This document shows, piece after piece, positions 1 through 9,933 of a DNA stretch of 64,000 nucleotides. Each line of letters opens with the position of its first letter. The stretch's first letter is position 1. The notes beneath the pieces are model-generated. The model did not search any database. It had not been told where the DNA came from and worked only from the letters and a program-made list of their open reading frames with translations. The position numbers and the translations under genes are program-made. Source of the stretch: an uncultured Pelagibacteraceae bacterium (GTDB lineage: Bacteria; Pseudomonadota; Alphaproteobacteria; Pelagibacterales; Pelagibacteraceae); contig CACDHV010000002.1 of NCBI GenBank assembly GCA_902552755.1, positions 25,427 through 89,426 of the forward strand, written 5' to 3'.

Positions 1-299
1 TTTGTATTTGCAACAGTTGTATTGTACATAGCAAAAACATAACTGCTAAATCCAATACCCAATATTATTCCACCAATTAAGCCAGGAATTCCCGATACAT
101 AAATTTTTTTAAATACCTCTCTTTTGTAAGTTACAATTAAAAAAATAGTTACAACAATTATAAAAAAAACCTGTCTCCAAAATAAGATTTGCCATAAAGT
201 TGATCCTTCAAATGATTTAACAATCAACCCACCAAAACTTAGACAAAATGCGCCAAAAAAGATTAATAATGGACCTGGTATCTTTGAAATAAAATTCAT
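1..299 (-). CDS. DMT/EamA-family transporter, N-terminal part (runs off window edge)
   Basis: Reverse-strand reading from ATG at 299: MNFISKIPGPLLIFFGAFCLSFGGLIVKSFEGSTLWQILFWRQ..., hydrophobic EamA-like start; open to window edge. Confidence 0.6.
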   Translation of the reverse strand, partial: MNFISKIPGPLLIFFGAFCLSFGGLIVKSFEGSTLWQILFWRQVFFIIVVTIFLIVTYKREVFKKIYVSGIPGLIGGIILGIGFSSYVFAMYNTTVANT

Positions 300-1255
300 T
301 TAAAATTGGAAATCAAATTTTGAGTTTCCATCTCATACAACTTAAATATAGTTTCTGCATCTTTTAAATTAATTTCTTTAAATTTAATTTTTGATCCTGG
401 AGGTATTTGTACTAGTTTGTCATAATCAGCACTTATTACAACTCCAATCTTAGGATAACCCCCTATAGTTCCATGATCAGATAGCATAATTATTGGATCC
501 CCATCTGCAGTGATTTGTATAACACCCTTCACTAATCCCTCTGACTTTATATTTGTATTTTTAATATTACTAATCTTAGGTCCTTTAAGTCTTATTCCCA
601 TACGGTCACTTAATTTGGTTACATTAAATTCATCACTTAAAAATGAATCTATTGCATCCTTTGAAAAATAATCAAAATGGGGTCCTTTTATTATTCTAAT
701 ATTTTCAATTTTAGAATTTAGGTATTCTATTTTATTTTTTGGCAGGATTTTTTTTATATTTTTTAAATGAATTATTTGTCCTTTCTCAAGTTTTTCCCCA
801 CTATTCGCTCCAATTTTAGCCTTAGTATTTGTAGAACAACTATTTAAATAATAATCTACCTCAAATGTGCCTCCAATAGATAAATAACCATATACTGATC
901 GATTGGTAGACAGTATATCTAAGCAATCATTATTCTCTAAAATAATATTTTCGTAACAACTTAATTCTAAATTTTTGTTTTTTCTTATAATTTTAAAATT
1001 AACATCTCCAGTAACATTGATGGAGATATTTTCTCCTATATATTTCAATTTTGGACCTTGATATGCAAATTCTAGGACCGGATTATTTATTTCATTGTTT
1101 GAAATGGTATTTGCTAATATAAAATTCCTATTATCCATTGCTCCACTAAAAGGTATGCCTATATGATAAAAATTATTTCTACCATTGTCTTGAAATGTAG
1201 AATTGATGCCTGGTCGTAATACCTTGAAATAATTTTTATTCATATTTATTTTCAT
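296..1255 (-). CDS. pxpC: 5-oxoprolinase subunit C / biotin-dependent carboxyltransferase (KipA family)
   Basis: Motifs GINSTFQDNGR...G.P.SGAMD and ITADGDPIIMLSDHGTIGGYPKIGVV typical of the family; next to pxpB and pxpA. Confidence 0.9.
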   Translation of the reverse strand: MKINMNKNYFKVLRPGINSTFQDNGRNNFYHIGIPFSGAMDNRNFILANTISNNEINNPVLEFAYQGPKLKYIGENISINVTGDVNFKIIRKNKNLELSCYENIILENNDCLDILSTNRSVYGYLSIGGTFEVDYYLNSCSTNTKAKIGANSGEKLEKGQIIHLKNIKKILPKNKIEYLNSKIENIRIIKGPHFDYFSKDAIDSFLSDEFNVTKLSDRMGIRLKGPKISNIKNTNIKSEGLVKGVIQITADGDPIIMLSDHGTIGGYPKIGVVISADYDKLVQIPPGSKIKFKEINLKDAETIFKLYEMETQNLISNFK

Positions 1256-1910
1256 ACTCTAGTTTAGAAATCGGATAAAATGATATTGTATCACCTGGGT
1301 TGATTAGATTAGGTTCAGTATTTTTTTTATTATCAAAAATATCAACTGGTGTTTTGCCAATTATATTCCAACCACCTGGGCTTTCAAAAGTATAAATATT
1401 ACAAAATTGCTCTGTTATACCTATGGAATTTTTTGGGACCTTAACTCTTGGTGTTTCTAAACGCTTTGCAAAAAGAGATTTATCCATATCTCCTAAGAAT
1501 GGCATTCCCGCAATAAAACCTGTCATATAACAATAATAATTTTTTGAAAAGAATGTTTCATAAATTTTTGCTTCATTTATCTTTAATAATTTTTGTAAAC
1601 GTTTTATATCTAGTGCAAATTCCTCTGCACAACAAACTGGTATTTTAATAAGATTATTTTTTGGATTATTATTTTTTTTTAACTCTAGATTTTCAACTTG
1701 TTTTTTTAATTTAGCAAAACTCGTAAGTTTTAAATCGAAACTAATTACTAGTTTATTATAACTAGGTGTAATATTTGTAATACCTAAAAAATTACTATCT
1801 CTTAAATTGTTAAAATAATTTATAACATTTCTGTTAATTTCTTTATTTACCTCAGTACCAAAGTCACAGTACAATGCTGCGTCACCAAGATTTGATATAT
1901 TTTTAATCAT
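1236..1910 (-). CDS. pxpB: 5-oxoprolinase subunit B (KipI family)
   Basis: GFIAGMPFLGDMD, TPR.KVP.NSIGI...Y.F.SPGGWNIIGKTP motifs; overlaps pxpC. Confidence 0.9.
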   Translation of the reverse strand: MIKNISNLGDAALYCDFGTEVNKEINRNVINYFNNLRDSNFLGITNITPSYNKLVISFDLKLTSFAKLKKQVENLELKKNNNPKNNLIKIPVCCAEEFALDIKRLQKLLKINEAKIYETFFSKNYYCYMTGFIAGMPFLGDMDKSLFAKRLETPRVKVPKNSIGITEQFCNIYTFESPGGWNIIGKTPVDIFDNKKNTEPNLINPGDTISFYPISKLEYENKYE

Positions 1911-1937
1911 GTCATGTTATACTTTAAGCTTTATAGT

Positions 1938-2711
1938 ATGGAAATTAATTTAAATTGTGATTTAGGTGAAAAATCAAAGCATCATTCAAATGAGAATGAT
2001 CCCGATTTACTCAAAATAGTAAACTCTGCAAATGTGGCTTGTGGGTACCACGCTGGAGATGAGGAAACTATGAGAGAAGTTGTAGAGATTTCAAAGCAAA
2101 ATAATGTAAGTATTGGTGCACATCCATCATTCAATGATCCAGAGAACTTCGGAAGAAAACGGATTAATCTTGGTGCTGATGAGATTTCTAAGCTTTTAAT
2201 AGATCAATATGAAATTTTGCAGAATATTGCCAATAAATTAGATGAAAAGGTTTCTCATATTAAACCACATGGAGCCTTGAATAATATGGCTTGTGAGGAC
2301 CTTGAGCTAGCAACAATTTTGGCAAAAACTATTTATAGTATTGATAAAGATATAATTTATTTAGTTCCAACAGGTTCAAAAATGGAAATTGCAGCTAAAA
2401 AATTAAATATGAAAATTGCATGTGAAATTTTTGCAGATAGAAATTATGAAGACGATGGAACGCTTGTGTCAAGAAGTAGGGATCATGCCCTAATAATCGA
2501 TCCTGAGAGAGCTAAAGAGCATGTATTCAATATGGTAAAAAACCAAACTCTTAATTGTCACAGTGGAAAACAAATACCTTGTGAAATCGATTCAATTTGC
2601 ATACATGGAGACAATGCAAGTTCTCTTTCGACTGCAAAACAAGTAAGAGAAAACTTGATAAAAAATAATTTAGAATTAAAGCCTCTAAATAAAATGAAAA
2701 AGTTTATATAA
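1938..2711 (+). CDS. pxpA: 5-oxoprolinase subunit A (LamB/YcsF family)
   Basis: MEINLNCDLGE..., NVACGYHAGD, GAHPSF.D..NFGR, HIKPHGALNN. Track start is 1914; the family N-terminus points to Met at 1938. Confidence 0.92.
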   Translation: MEINLNCDLGEKSKHHSNENDPDLLKIVNSANVACGYHAGDEETMREVVEISKQNNVSIGAHPSFNDPENFGRKRINLGADEISKLLIDQYEILQNIANKLDEKVSHIKPHGALNNMACEDLELATILAKTIYSIDKDIIYLVPTGSKMEIAAKKLNMKIACEIFADRNYEDDGTLVSRSRDHALIIDPERAKEHVFNMVKNQTLNCHSGKQIPCEIDSICIHGDNASSLSTAKQVRENLIKNNLELKPLNKMKKFI

Positions 2712-2713
2712 TT

Positions 2714-3193
2714 ATGATTAAAAAACTATTTACTCTTCTCATATTCTTTTTTTTAACTATTGAAACATTTGCTGCTGGAACAAGTTCATCAGATAAAAAA
2801 CCGAGCTATAAAAATGCTGTAAAAATAATTGAAGCAGCTAAGAAATATGAATCCAAAAATAAAATGGATAAAGCATTAAAAAGATATGAAAAAGCTCAAA
2901 AAATTTTATTAAAACTCGACAAAGAAAAGCCCTTACAAGCTGATACACTAAACTACCTGGGTTTTACAACTAGAAAACTTGGGGACTTTGAAGCAGGAGA
3001 GAAATATTACTTACTAGGTTTACAAGTTGAACCAAATCATGTTGGAATAAATGAATACTTAGGTGAATTATATGTCGTTACAAACAGAATAGATTTGGCA
3101 AAAGAAAGACTAGAAGTTTTAAAAGGTTGTAATTGTGAAGAGTATCAAGAATTAAAAGAAATTATAGACGGATCAAAAAAATCAAAATATTAG
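2714..3193 (+). CDS. exported TPR-repeat protein
   Basis: Signal peptide-like N-terminus and TPR-like repeats (ALKRYEKAQKIL..., DTLNYLGFTTRKLGDFEAGEKYYLLGLQVEPNH). Confidence 0.65.
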   Translation: MIKKLFTLLIFFFLTIETFAAGTSSSDKKPSYKNAVKIIEAAKKYESKNKMDKALKRYEKAQKILLKLDKEKPLQADTLNYLGFTTRKLGDFEAGEKYYLLGLQVEPNHVGINEYLGELYVVTNRIDLAKERLEVLKGCNCEEYQELKEIIDGSKKSKY

Positions 3194-4500
3194 TTTATAT
3201 TTTGAATCATTTGCTCAGGCATCCACAAGGCTATTTGAGGAAACAAAACAATTAAGATTACCGCAAATATCATCAACAAGAATAACGGAAACGCACTCTT
3301 GGCGATGTAGCCCATATCTTTGTTAGCCATACCCTGCAAAACAAATAAATTAAAACCAACTGGAGGGGTAATTTGAGCCATTTCAACAACTATAACTAAA
3401 AATATACCAAACCAAATCATGTCAAAACCAGCCTGCCTTATCATAGGTTCGATAATAGCCATTGTAAGCACAACTGCTGATATTCCATCAAGAAACATTC
3501 CTAAAATTATATAAAAAATCATTAATACGAAAATTAAAACATATGGTGATAATTCCATATTTTGTATCCAAATTGCTAGATTTCTAGGAAGACCAGTAAA
3601 TCCCATAGCGAGTGATAAAAATGTTGCTCCAGCTAATATGAATGCAATCATGCACGAGGTTTTTGTTGCACCAAGCAAAGATTCTTTAAAAGTTTTTAAG
3701 TTCAAACTTTTTTGAAAATAAGAAAGTATTAAAGCACCCACAACACCCAGAGATGCTGCTTCAGTTGCTGTTGCAATTCCAGTATAAATAGAGCCAATTA
3801 CACCAAGGATTAATAAAATTACAGGTATTAACTGTTTTGATTTACTTAATTTATTTAAAAATGAGTAATTTTCTTCAGTTAACGGCATTTTATTTTTATT
3901 TAACAAAGACCAAATGATTACATAGCCCATAAAAATCAGAGCAATCATTATTCCAGGAATTATTCCAGCTATAAATAGTTTAGCAATAGACTCTTGAACA
4001 GTTACTCCATAAATAATTAAAATAATTGAAGGGGGGATTAGTAATCCTAAAGTTCCAGAGCCCGCAAGACTTCCAAGTAAAATTTTTTCAGGATATTTTC
4101 TTTTTCTTAACTCTGGAATTGACATTTTTCCAACCGTAGCAACTGTTGCAGCTGAGGATCCAGATATAGCTGCAAACAATGCACATCCAACAACATTGAC
4201 ATGTATTAAACCTCCAGGAAGTTTCTGTAACCAAGGAGCCAGTCCCTCAAATAAATTTTCTGATAATTTAGTCCTAAATAAAATTTCTCCCATCCATACA
4301 AAAAGAGGTAAAGCAGTCAGAGTCCATGATGATGATGCACCCCAAATTGTTGTGGCCATCGCATCTCCAACTGGTCGAGAAGTAAATAAAATCATTCCAA
4401 TAGAAGAAACACCAATCATGCTTATTGCTACCCATATTCCAGAGCCTAAAAAAAGTAGTAATACTGTAATAAAAAAAATAGCTAATAAAATTTCAATCAT
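3190..4500 (-). CDS. dctM: TRAP transporter large permease (DctM-like)
   Basis: 436 aa polytopic protein, GSSAATVATVGKMSIPELRKRKYP and IPPSIILIIYGV typical of DctM; next to DctQ and DctP. Confidence 0.9.
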   Translation of the reverse strand: MIEILLAIFFITVLLLFLGSGIWVAISMIGVSSIGMILFTSRPVGDAMATTIWGASSSWTLTALPLFVWMGEILFRTKLSENLFEGLAPWLQKLPGGLIHVNVVGCALFAAISGSSAATVATVGKMSIPELRKRKYPEKILLGSLAGSGTLGLLIPPSIILIIYGVTVQESIAKLFIAGIIPGIMIALIFMGYVIIWSLLNKNKMPLTEENYSFLNKLSKSKQLIPVILLILGVIGSIYTGIATATEAASLGVVGALILSYFQKSLNLKTFKESLLGATKTSCMIAFILAGATFLSLAMGFTGLPRNLAIWIQNMELSPYVLIFVLMIFYIILGMFLDGISAVVLTMAIIEPMIRQAGFDMIWFGIFLVIVVEMAQITPPVGFNLFVLQGMANKDMGYIAKSAFPLFLLMIFAVILIVLFPQIALWMPEQMIQNIN

Positions 4501-4978
4501 TATTATAAATTTTTAAGATTAGCAGATGAAAGGCACATATAAAAAAAAGTGTTGCTCCAATAGCTACGCTACATTGAGGTATCCATATTAAAATTTCATC
4601 AGCACCTTCACTTCTTTCCTCAAACTCGTATGAGATTTTTAACATTTTGATAAAATAATATGACATATAACCTGCAAATATTGTTGTGACGACTAAGCTC
4701 CAAACTTCTAAAAATTTTTTTTTAAAACCTGTAGACTTTTCTAAAAATAATGTGATTCTTATATGACCTCCATTTACGAATGTATATGAAAGAGCAAAAA
4801 AAGATGAGGCAGCCATACAATACCCTGAGTATTCAGCTAACCCCCTTATGTAAAAACCGAAAATTCTAGATGCAATTCCAGTTAATATAAAAACTGCAAT
4901 AAGAATTAAAAAAACTGCAGCTATATATCCTGAATAATCATAAATATTATTTAATGATTTATTTAATTTCTGTAACAT
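4493..4978 (-). CDS. dctQ: TRAP transporter small permease (DctQ-like)
   Basis: 161 aa four-helix membrane protein, GHIRITLFLE motif, overlaps dctM. Confidence 0.85.
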   Translation of the reverse strand: MLQKLNKSLNNIYDYSGYIAAVFLILIAVFILTGIASRIFGFYIRGLAEYSGYCMAASSFFALSYTFVNGGHIRITLFLEKSTGFKKKFLEVWSLVVTTIFAGYMSYYFIKMLKISYEFEERSEGADEILIWIPQCSVAIGATLFFICAFHLLILKIYNND

Positions 4979-4980
4979 AA

Positions 4981-5010
4981 AAAAGGCTGTTTTTTTAAAC
5001 AGCCTTTTTT
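4981..5010 (-). terminator. Hairpin terminator/attenuator between dctP and dctQ
   Basis: Perfect 12-bp inverted repeat AAAAGGCTGTTT-TTTT-AAACAGCCTTTT with flanking A/T runs. Confidence 0.8.
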
Positions 5011-5022
5011 ATTATATTTTTT

Positions 5023-5994
5023 TTATTTGTATGCGGCAAGTACGCTAGCACCTGTTTTGCCAGCTTTTTTCTTCCATTCTTTTGCCATTTTTTTTCCAAC
5101 TTTTTGGAAATGTTTTTCTAAATCAGCATTTACTTTGCCTACTACCATTCCTGCAGCGGCTAGAGCTTTTTTATCTTCTATATTTCCAACTCTAGAAAGC
5201 ATCCAGCCTTTTTCTTCTGCAGCAGTAGCTTCTCTTTTAATTAGCATTTGAGTATCTGCATCTAACTTATTCCAAGATCCTCTATGCGCAACAACCATAT
5301 TTTTTGGGAACCAAGCAGCGATGTCATAGAAATATTTAACACCGTTCTCCCATATTTTGCTATTTTTACCAGTTGTTGGCGATGTAATCATACTTTCGAC
5401 TGCCCCTGTTGAAAATGCTTGACTGATTTCAGCCGCCTCAATTTTAGTTGGAGCCATACCTGTAAGCTCTGCAATTCTAATTGTTGCAGAATTATAAGCT
5501 CTAAATTTTAAACCTTCTAGATCTGAAACACTATTGATTTCATTTTTGCTATATAGTCCTTGTGCAGGCCATGGCACAGCATATAAAAATACTAATCCTT
5601 TTTGGTTTAAACTTTCAATGATTGCTGGCTTTGAAGCTTGATAAAGTTTCATAGCATCGTCATATGAAGTTGCTAAAAAAGGTTGTGAGTCAATTTCAAG
5701 AATAGGGTCAACTTTTCCTAATGCTGACATAAATCTTTCACCCATCTGTGCTTGACCAGTTCTTACCGCTCTAAAGATTTCTCCACCTTTAAATAATGAT
5801 CCACCAGGATGTGTAACTATTGTAAGTTTTCCTCCACTTTTCTCTGAAACATTTTTAGCAAATTCTGCTGCATTTGCTGAGTGAAAGTTGCTCGCACCAT
5901 AAGCTAAAGCCATATCCCACTTTTCAGAAGCATTTACATTTGCTATTAACAAGACAGAAAATAAAATAGAAAACAAAGTTTTTAAAATTTTCAT
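5023..5994 (-). CDS. dctP: TRAP transporter substrate-binding protein (DctP family)
   Basis: Signal peptide; VYxVPWPAQGLYS..., LEGLKFRAYNSATIRI...; strong AAGGAGG ribosome-binding site just upstream of start. Confidence 0.9.
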   Translation of the reverse strand: MKILKTLFSILFSVLLIANVNASEKWDMALAYGASNFHSANAAEFAKNVSEKSGGKLTIVTHPGGSLFKGGEIFRAVRTGQAQMGERFMSALGKVDPILEIDSQPFLATSYDDAMKLYQASKPAIIESLNQKGLVFLYAVPWPAQGLYSKNEINSVSDLEGLKFRAYNSATIRIAELTGMAPTKIEAAEISQAFSTGAVESMITSPTTGKNSKIWENGVKYFYDIAAWFPKNMVVAHRGSWNKLDADTQMLIKREATAAEEKGWMLSRVGNIEDKKALAAAGMVVGKVNADLEKHFQKVGKKMAKEWKKKAGKTGASVLAAYK

Positions 5995-6108
5995 TAATCC
6001 TCCTTAATTTTTAAAAAATACATCTCATTATGTATTATTTATTAAATCAATAAAAATTTTTCCATGTTTTATTGAAAAATTTGAAATTGTTATTATTATA
6101 TTGTTATC

Positions 6109-6723
6109 TTGATAGAAGAAGCCCTTATTTTACTGCAAATTATCTTTATAGATATTATATTGGCAGCTGATAACGCCATAATAATTGGTCTAATTGCGGC
6201 TAATTTTGTCCCAAAAAATAGAAAAAAAATCATATTTTGGGGAGTGGTCGGAGCTTTGATTTTTAAAGTTTTATTTGCAGTATTTGCAACATATTTATTC
6301 AAATTTTACTTTATAAAAATTCTTGGAGGTTTGCTTCTAATTTGGATAGTCAATGATCTTAGAAAAGATCTTTTACAAGCTCAGAGACAAATTAAATCAC
6401 CAACAAAAAAATCCTTAGAACCTTCATTTGCAAAGGGTATGTACAAAGTGCTTTTCGCAGATATTACAATTAGTTTTGATAATGTTATAGGTGTTGTTGG
6501 TGCTTCTAAGGGTAACTTTGGGTTTATGATTTTTGGTTTAATTTTATCTGTAGTCCTCACAGGTGCTATGGCCACTTATTTAGCTAATTATATTCAGAAA
6601 CATTTATGGGTCGTCTATATTGGAATAGTTGTTATTCTTATACTTGCAATACAGCTTATTATTGGTGGACTTGTTGACTTAGAAATTCTAAAAATTAATG
6701 AGGAATTTAAAAAGTATTTTTAG
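6109..6723 (+). CDS. TerC/YjbE-family integral membrane protein
   Basis: IDIILAADNAIIIGL and ITISFDNVIGVVGA motifs of TerC family; TTG start. Confidence 0.85.
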   Translation: MIEEALILLQIIFIDIILAADNAIIIGLIAANFVPKNRKKIIFWGVVGALIFKVLFAVFATYLFKFYFIKILGGLLLIWIVNDLRKDLLQAQRQIKSPTKKSLEPSFAKGMYKVLFADITISFDNVIGVVGASKGNFGFMIFGLILSVVLTGAMATYLANYIQKHLWVVYIGIVVILILAIQLIIGGLVDLEILKINEEFKKYF

Positions 6724-7499
6724 TAAGAATGCTTTAATGATGGATATGAACCTCTTTTAACGTCTGACCCAAATTTTTTAACTGCATTTCTAATATTTAT
6801 TTTAAAATTAGCATATTTCTTAACAAATTTTATTTTACTATTAGTCAAACCTAATAAATCGTCTAAAACTAAAATCTGACCATCACAAAACTTTGATGAT
6901 CCAATTCCTATTGTTGGAATTTCAATCGTCTCAGTAATTTTTTTTGAAAGTTTTTTCTCAATACATTCTAGTACAATAGCAAAAACACCTGCCTCTTCTA
7001 GGATTTTTGAATCTTTTAATAAATTTTTTTTTTCTTTTTCAGTCTTACCTTTATATCTAAATCTACCTCTTTGAGATTGTGGAGTTATACCTATGTGGCC
7101 CATTACTGGAATTTTATTATTTACTAAATGTTTAATTATATCTTTGATCTTACTACCTCCTTCTAATTTGATACCATCACATTTTGTTTCTTTAATTATT
7201 TTTTTACAATTTTTTAGCGCCTGCAATTTATTTTTATAAGTATTAAATGGCATATCTACAATCATTAAACTTTTTTTTACTCCTTTTCTTACACTTTTAG
7301 AATGTTCAATCATCATAGATAGGTTTACTTTTCTTGTTGTATCAAAATTATATAAAACAGAACCCAAGGAGTCTCCAACGAGTACAAGGTCTGTGTATTT
7401 ATCAATTTCTTCAGCAATATTTTTTGAGTAGGCTGTTAAGCAGACTATTTTTGACTTATTTTTTTTTTTTAATATAAGCCTACTTATTTTCGAAGGCAT
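6720..7499 (-). CDS. panB: 3-methyl-2-oxobutanoate hydroxymethyltransferase
   Basis: KIVCLTAYS, LVGDSLGSVLY, KLEGG, MGHIGITPQS, IPTIGIGSSKFCDGQILVLDDLLG. Confidence 0.93.
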   Translation of the reverse strand: MPSKISRLILKKKNKSKIVCLTAYSKNIAEEIDKYTDLVLVGDSLGSVLYNFDTTRKVNLSMMIEHSKSVRKGVKKSLMIVDMPFNTYKNKLQALKNCKKIIKETKCDGIKLEGGSKIKDIIKHLVNNKIPVMGHIGITPQSQRGRFRYKGKTEKEKKNLLKDSKILEEAGVFAIVLECIEKKLSKKITETIEIPTIGIGSSKFCDGQILVLDDLLGLTNSKIKFVKKYANFKINIRNAVKKFGSDVKRGSYPSLKHSY

Positions 7500-7508
7500 A
7501 AATATTTA

Positions 7509-7928
7509 TTACCAAGTGCCTGTATTTTCCATAGATTTCCATGGCTCTATTGGTTCCAAGTAGCCATCTTGAAGTATTTCAACAGAAATTTTATCTGGAG
7601 ATCTAACAAATGCCATATGACCATCTCTTGGTGGTCTGTTAATTGTATAACCCATGTCTCTTAATCTTTGACAAGTCTCATATATATTTTCAACTCTGTA
7701 CGCCAAATGTCCAAAGTTTCTTGAACCATCACCCAAACTATCTCCATCCCAATTGTATGTTAATTCTATTTCAGCTTTCTCATCATTTGGAGCAGCAAGA
7801 AATACTAAAGTATACCTGCCCTTTTCACTGTCTTTTCTTCTTGTTTCTTTAAGACCTAACCCTTCACAAAAAAATTTTAATGACTCGTCTATGTTTGAGA
7901 CTCTAATCATTGTGTGTAAATATTTCAT
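7509..7928 (-). CDS. gloA: lactoylglutathione lyase / glyoxalase I
   Basis: MKYLHTMIRVSNIDESLKFFCEGLGLKETRR..., HLAYRVENIYETC, FVRSPDKISVEIL. Confidence 0.88.
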   Translation of the reverse strand: MKYLHTMIRVSNIDESLKFFCEGLGLKETRRKDSEKGRYTLVFLAAPNDEKAEIELTYNWDGDSLGDGSRNFGHLAYRVENIYETCQRLRDMGYTINRPPRDGHMAFVRSPDKISVEILQDGYLEPIEPWKSMENTGTW

Positions 7929-7950
7929 ATAAGTTACTTATATAGTCTTA

Positions 7951-9513
7951 TTATTCCAATTCAATAGTACTCGGTGGCTTAGAAGTAATATCATAAACTA
8001 CTCTATTAATACCTCTTATATTATTTACAATTTGATTAGATACTGTTTGCATAAAAGATTTATTAAATTGAAAAAAATCAGCTGTCATTCCATCTTCTGA
8101 TGTAATTGCCCTTAAAAGACAAAGAAACTCATAAGTTCTATTATCTCCCATAACACCGACGGTTTTTACAGGAAGTAATGCAGCATAAGCCTGCCAAATC
8201 TTGTTATATAGGTTATTTTCTTTTAAAGAATTGATAAAATAATTATCAGCCTCTTTTAAAATGTTGATTTTTTCTTTAGTTATTATGCCAGGCATTCTTA
8301 TTGCAAGGCCTGGTCCTGGAAATGGATGTCTAGAAATTATTTCATTACTCAATCCTAGTTCTGATCCTAACTTTCTAACCTCATCTTTAAAAAGGTATTT
8401 AAGTGGTTCTACTAATTGAAGTTTCATTTTTTTTGGCAAACCGCCTACATTATGATGTGATTTAATTTTTGAAGTTTGACTTCCAGTCACAGATTTACTT
8501 TCAATTAAATCGGGATACAAAGTTCCTTGAGCCAAAAATTTTACATTTTTAATTTTATTTGCATATTTTTCAAATATTTTAATAAAAAGATTTCCTATTA
8601 TTTTTCTTTTTTTTTCTGGATCAGATATATTTTTTAATTTTGATAAAAATAAATTTTCAGCATTCACATAAATTAGATTAATTTTAAATTTCTTTTTGAA
8701 TGTATTTACAACTTGCTTTTCTTCATTTTTTCTAAGTAGACCAGTATTAACAAAGATGCATGTTAATTTTTTTCCTATTGCATTTGATAATAATTTAGCG
8801 ACTACACTACTATCTACACCACCAGATAATGCACAAATAACCTTAGAATTTCCTACACTATTTCTTACTTCATTTATTAACTTTGTTTTCTGATCTTTTG
8901 CTGACCAATTTTTATTTAATTTACAAATAGAAAATAAAAAATTTTTTAGTATTAATTTTCCTTTAATTGTATGACTTACCTCTGGGTGAAATTGAATACC
9001 AAACATTTTTTTTTCTAAATTTTCAATAATGCACATCTTAGAATTGTTACTTTGTGCAATTATTTTGAAGTTTTTTGGTAATTTTGTTACTTGATCAGCA
9101 TGACTCATCCAAACATTATTTTTTCCTTTAGAAAAAAAATTTTTTGTTAACTTACTTTTTTTAATTTCTTTTACCTCTGCTAGTCCAAATTCTCTATATT
9201 TTGAATTTCTTACACTTCCACCCATTGTTTTTGAAATTATTTGATGTCCAAAACAAATACCTAGTACAGGAGTCCCTAATTTAAGAAGTTTACTATTAAA
9301 CTTTACTTTTTTGCTTTCATAAACATTCAATGGGCCGCCAGATAAAACAATACCTTTGATATTTTTTTCAAAATTTTGGAACTTTTCTATTTTTTTGTGA
9401 CTTATAATTTCGCAATAAACTCCCAGTTCCCTTATTTTTCTTGCGATTAATTGTGTAAATTGAGAACCAAAGTCTACAATAAGTATCTTATTGAGAGTGT
9501 CCTCAAGACGCAT
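7951..9513 (-). CDS. guaA: GMP synthase (glutamine-hydrolysing)
   Basis: [62 protein letters not shown]-terminus. Confidence 0.96.
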   Translation of the reverse strand: MRLEDTLNKILIVDFGSQFTQLIARKIRELGVYCEIISHKKIEKFQNFEKNIKGIVLSGGPLNVYESKKVKFNSKLLKLGTPVLGICFGHQIISKTMGGSVRNSKYREFGLAEVKEIKKSKLTKNFFSKGKNNVWMSHADQVTKLPKNFKIIAQSNNSKMCIIENLEKKMFGIQFHPEVSHTIKGKLILKNFLFSICKLNKNWSAKDQKTKLINEVRNSVGNSKVICALSGGVDSSVVAKLLSNAIGKKLTCIFVNTGLLRKNEEKQVVNTFKKKFKINLIYVNAENLFLSKLKNISDPEKKRKIIGNLFIKIFEKYANKIKNVKFLAQGTLYPDLIESKSVTGSQTSKIKSHHNVGGLPKKMKLQLVEPLKYLFKDEVRKLGSELGLSNEIISRHPFPGPGLAIRMPGIITKEKINILKEADNYFINSLKENNLYNKIWQAYAALLPVKTVGVMGDNRTYEFLCLLRAITSEDGMTADFFQFNKSFMQTVSNQIVNNIRGINRVVYDITSKPPSTIELE

Positions 9514-9931
9514 CTTTTATCTCAAAATCCTTTAATCGACTTTCTATTGAAGCAATTTTTTCACACATATCTACACAAATTTTTTTAAAATCTTCACTTA
9601 ATTCATCTGCTTTTGAAAAGTTTGATCTTTCTAACTCCATATCAATTAAAAGGTACATTGCTTCTTCGTTCTTAGGATCTAAAAGTAAAGTAGTTCTTAT
9701 ATTTTTTTCTTCTTGTTTTTTATCATCTTCAATTTTAAAAATTTTAGCTAAATAAAGGTAAGATAACGAGTCTTTTGGGTTATAAACTATGTTTCTATGA
9801 AATAAAAATTTTGAATCTTCATATTTTTCTTTATCGAATAAATCTTTAGCTTGATTAAAAAAATTATTTTCATTTGTCTTAGCAACAGTACTAACTAAAA
9901 GAAATGTTAAAATTAAAATTAAGTATCTCAT
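9503..9931 (-). CDS. small exported TPR-like protein
   Basis: Signal peptide-like start; repeat region [52 protein letters not shown]. Confidence 0.6.
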   Translation of the reverse strand: MRYLILILTFLLVSTVAKTNENNFFNQAKDLFDKEKYEDSKFLFHRNIVYNPKDSLSYLYLAKIFKIEDDKKQEEKNIRTTLLLDPKNEEAMYLLIDMELERSNFSKADELSEDFKKICVDMCEKIASIESRLKDFEIKDAS

Positions 9932-9933
9932 AA

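Noticed and set aside
4196-4516. 106-aa plus-strand ORF antisense to dctM
   Set aside because: Fully antisense to a strongly supported dctM/dctQ region, low-complexity composition, no family motif.
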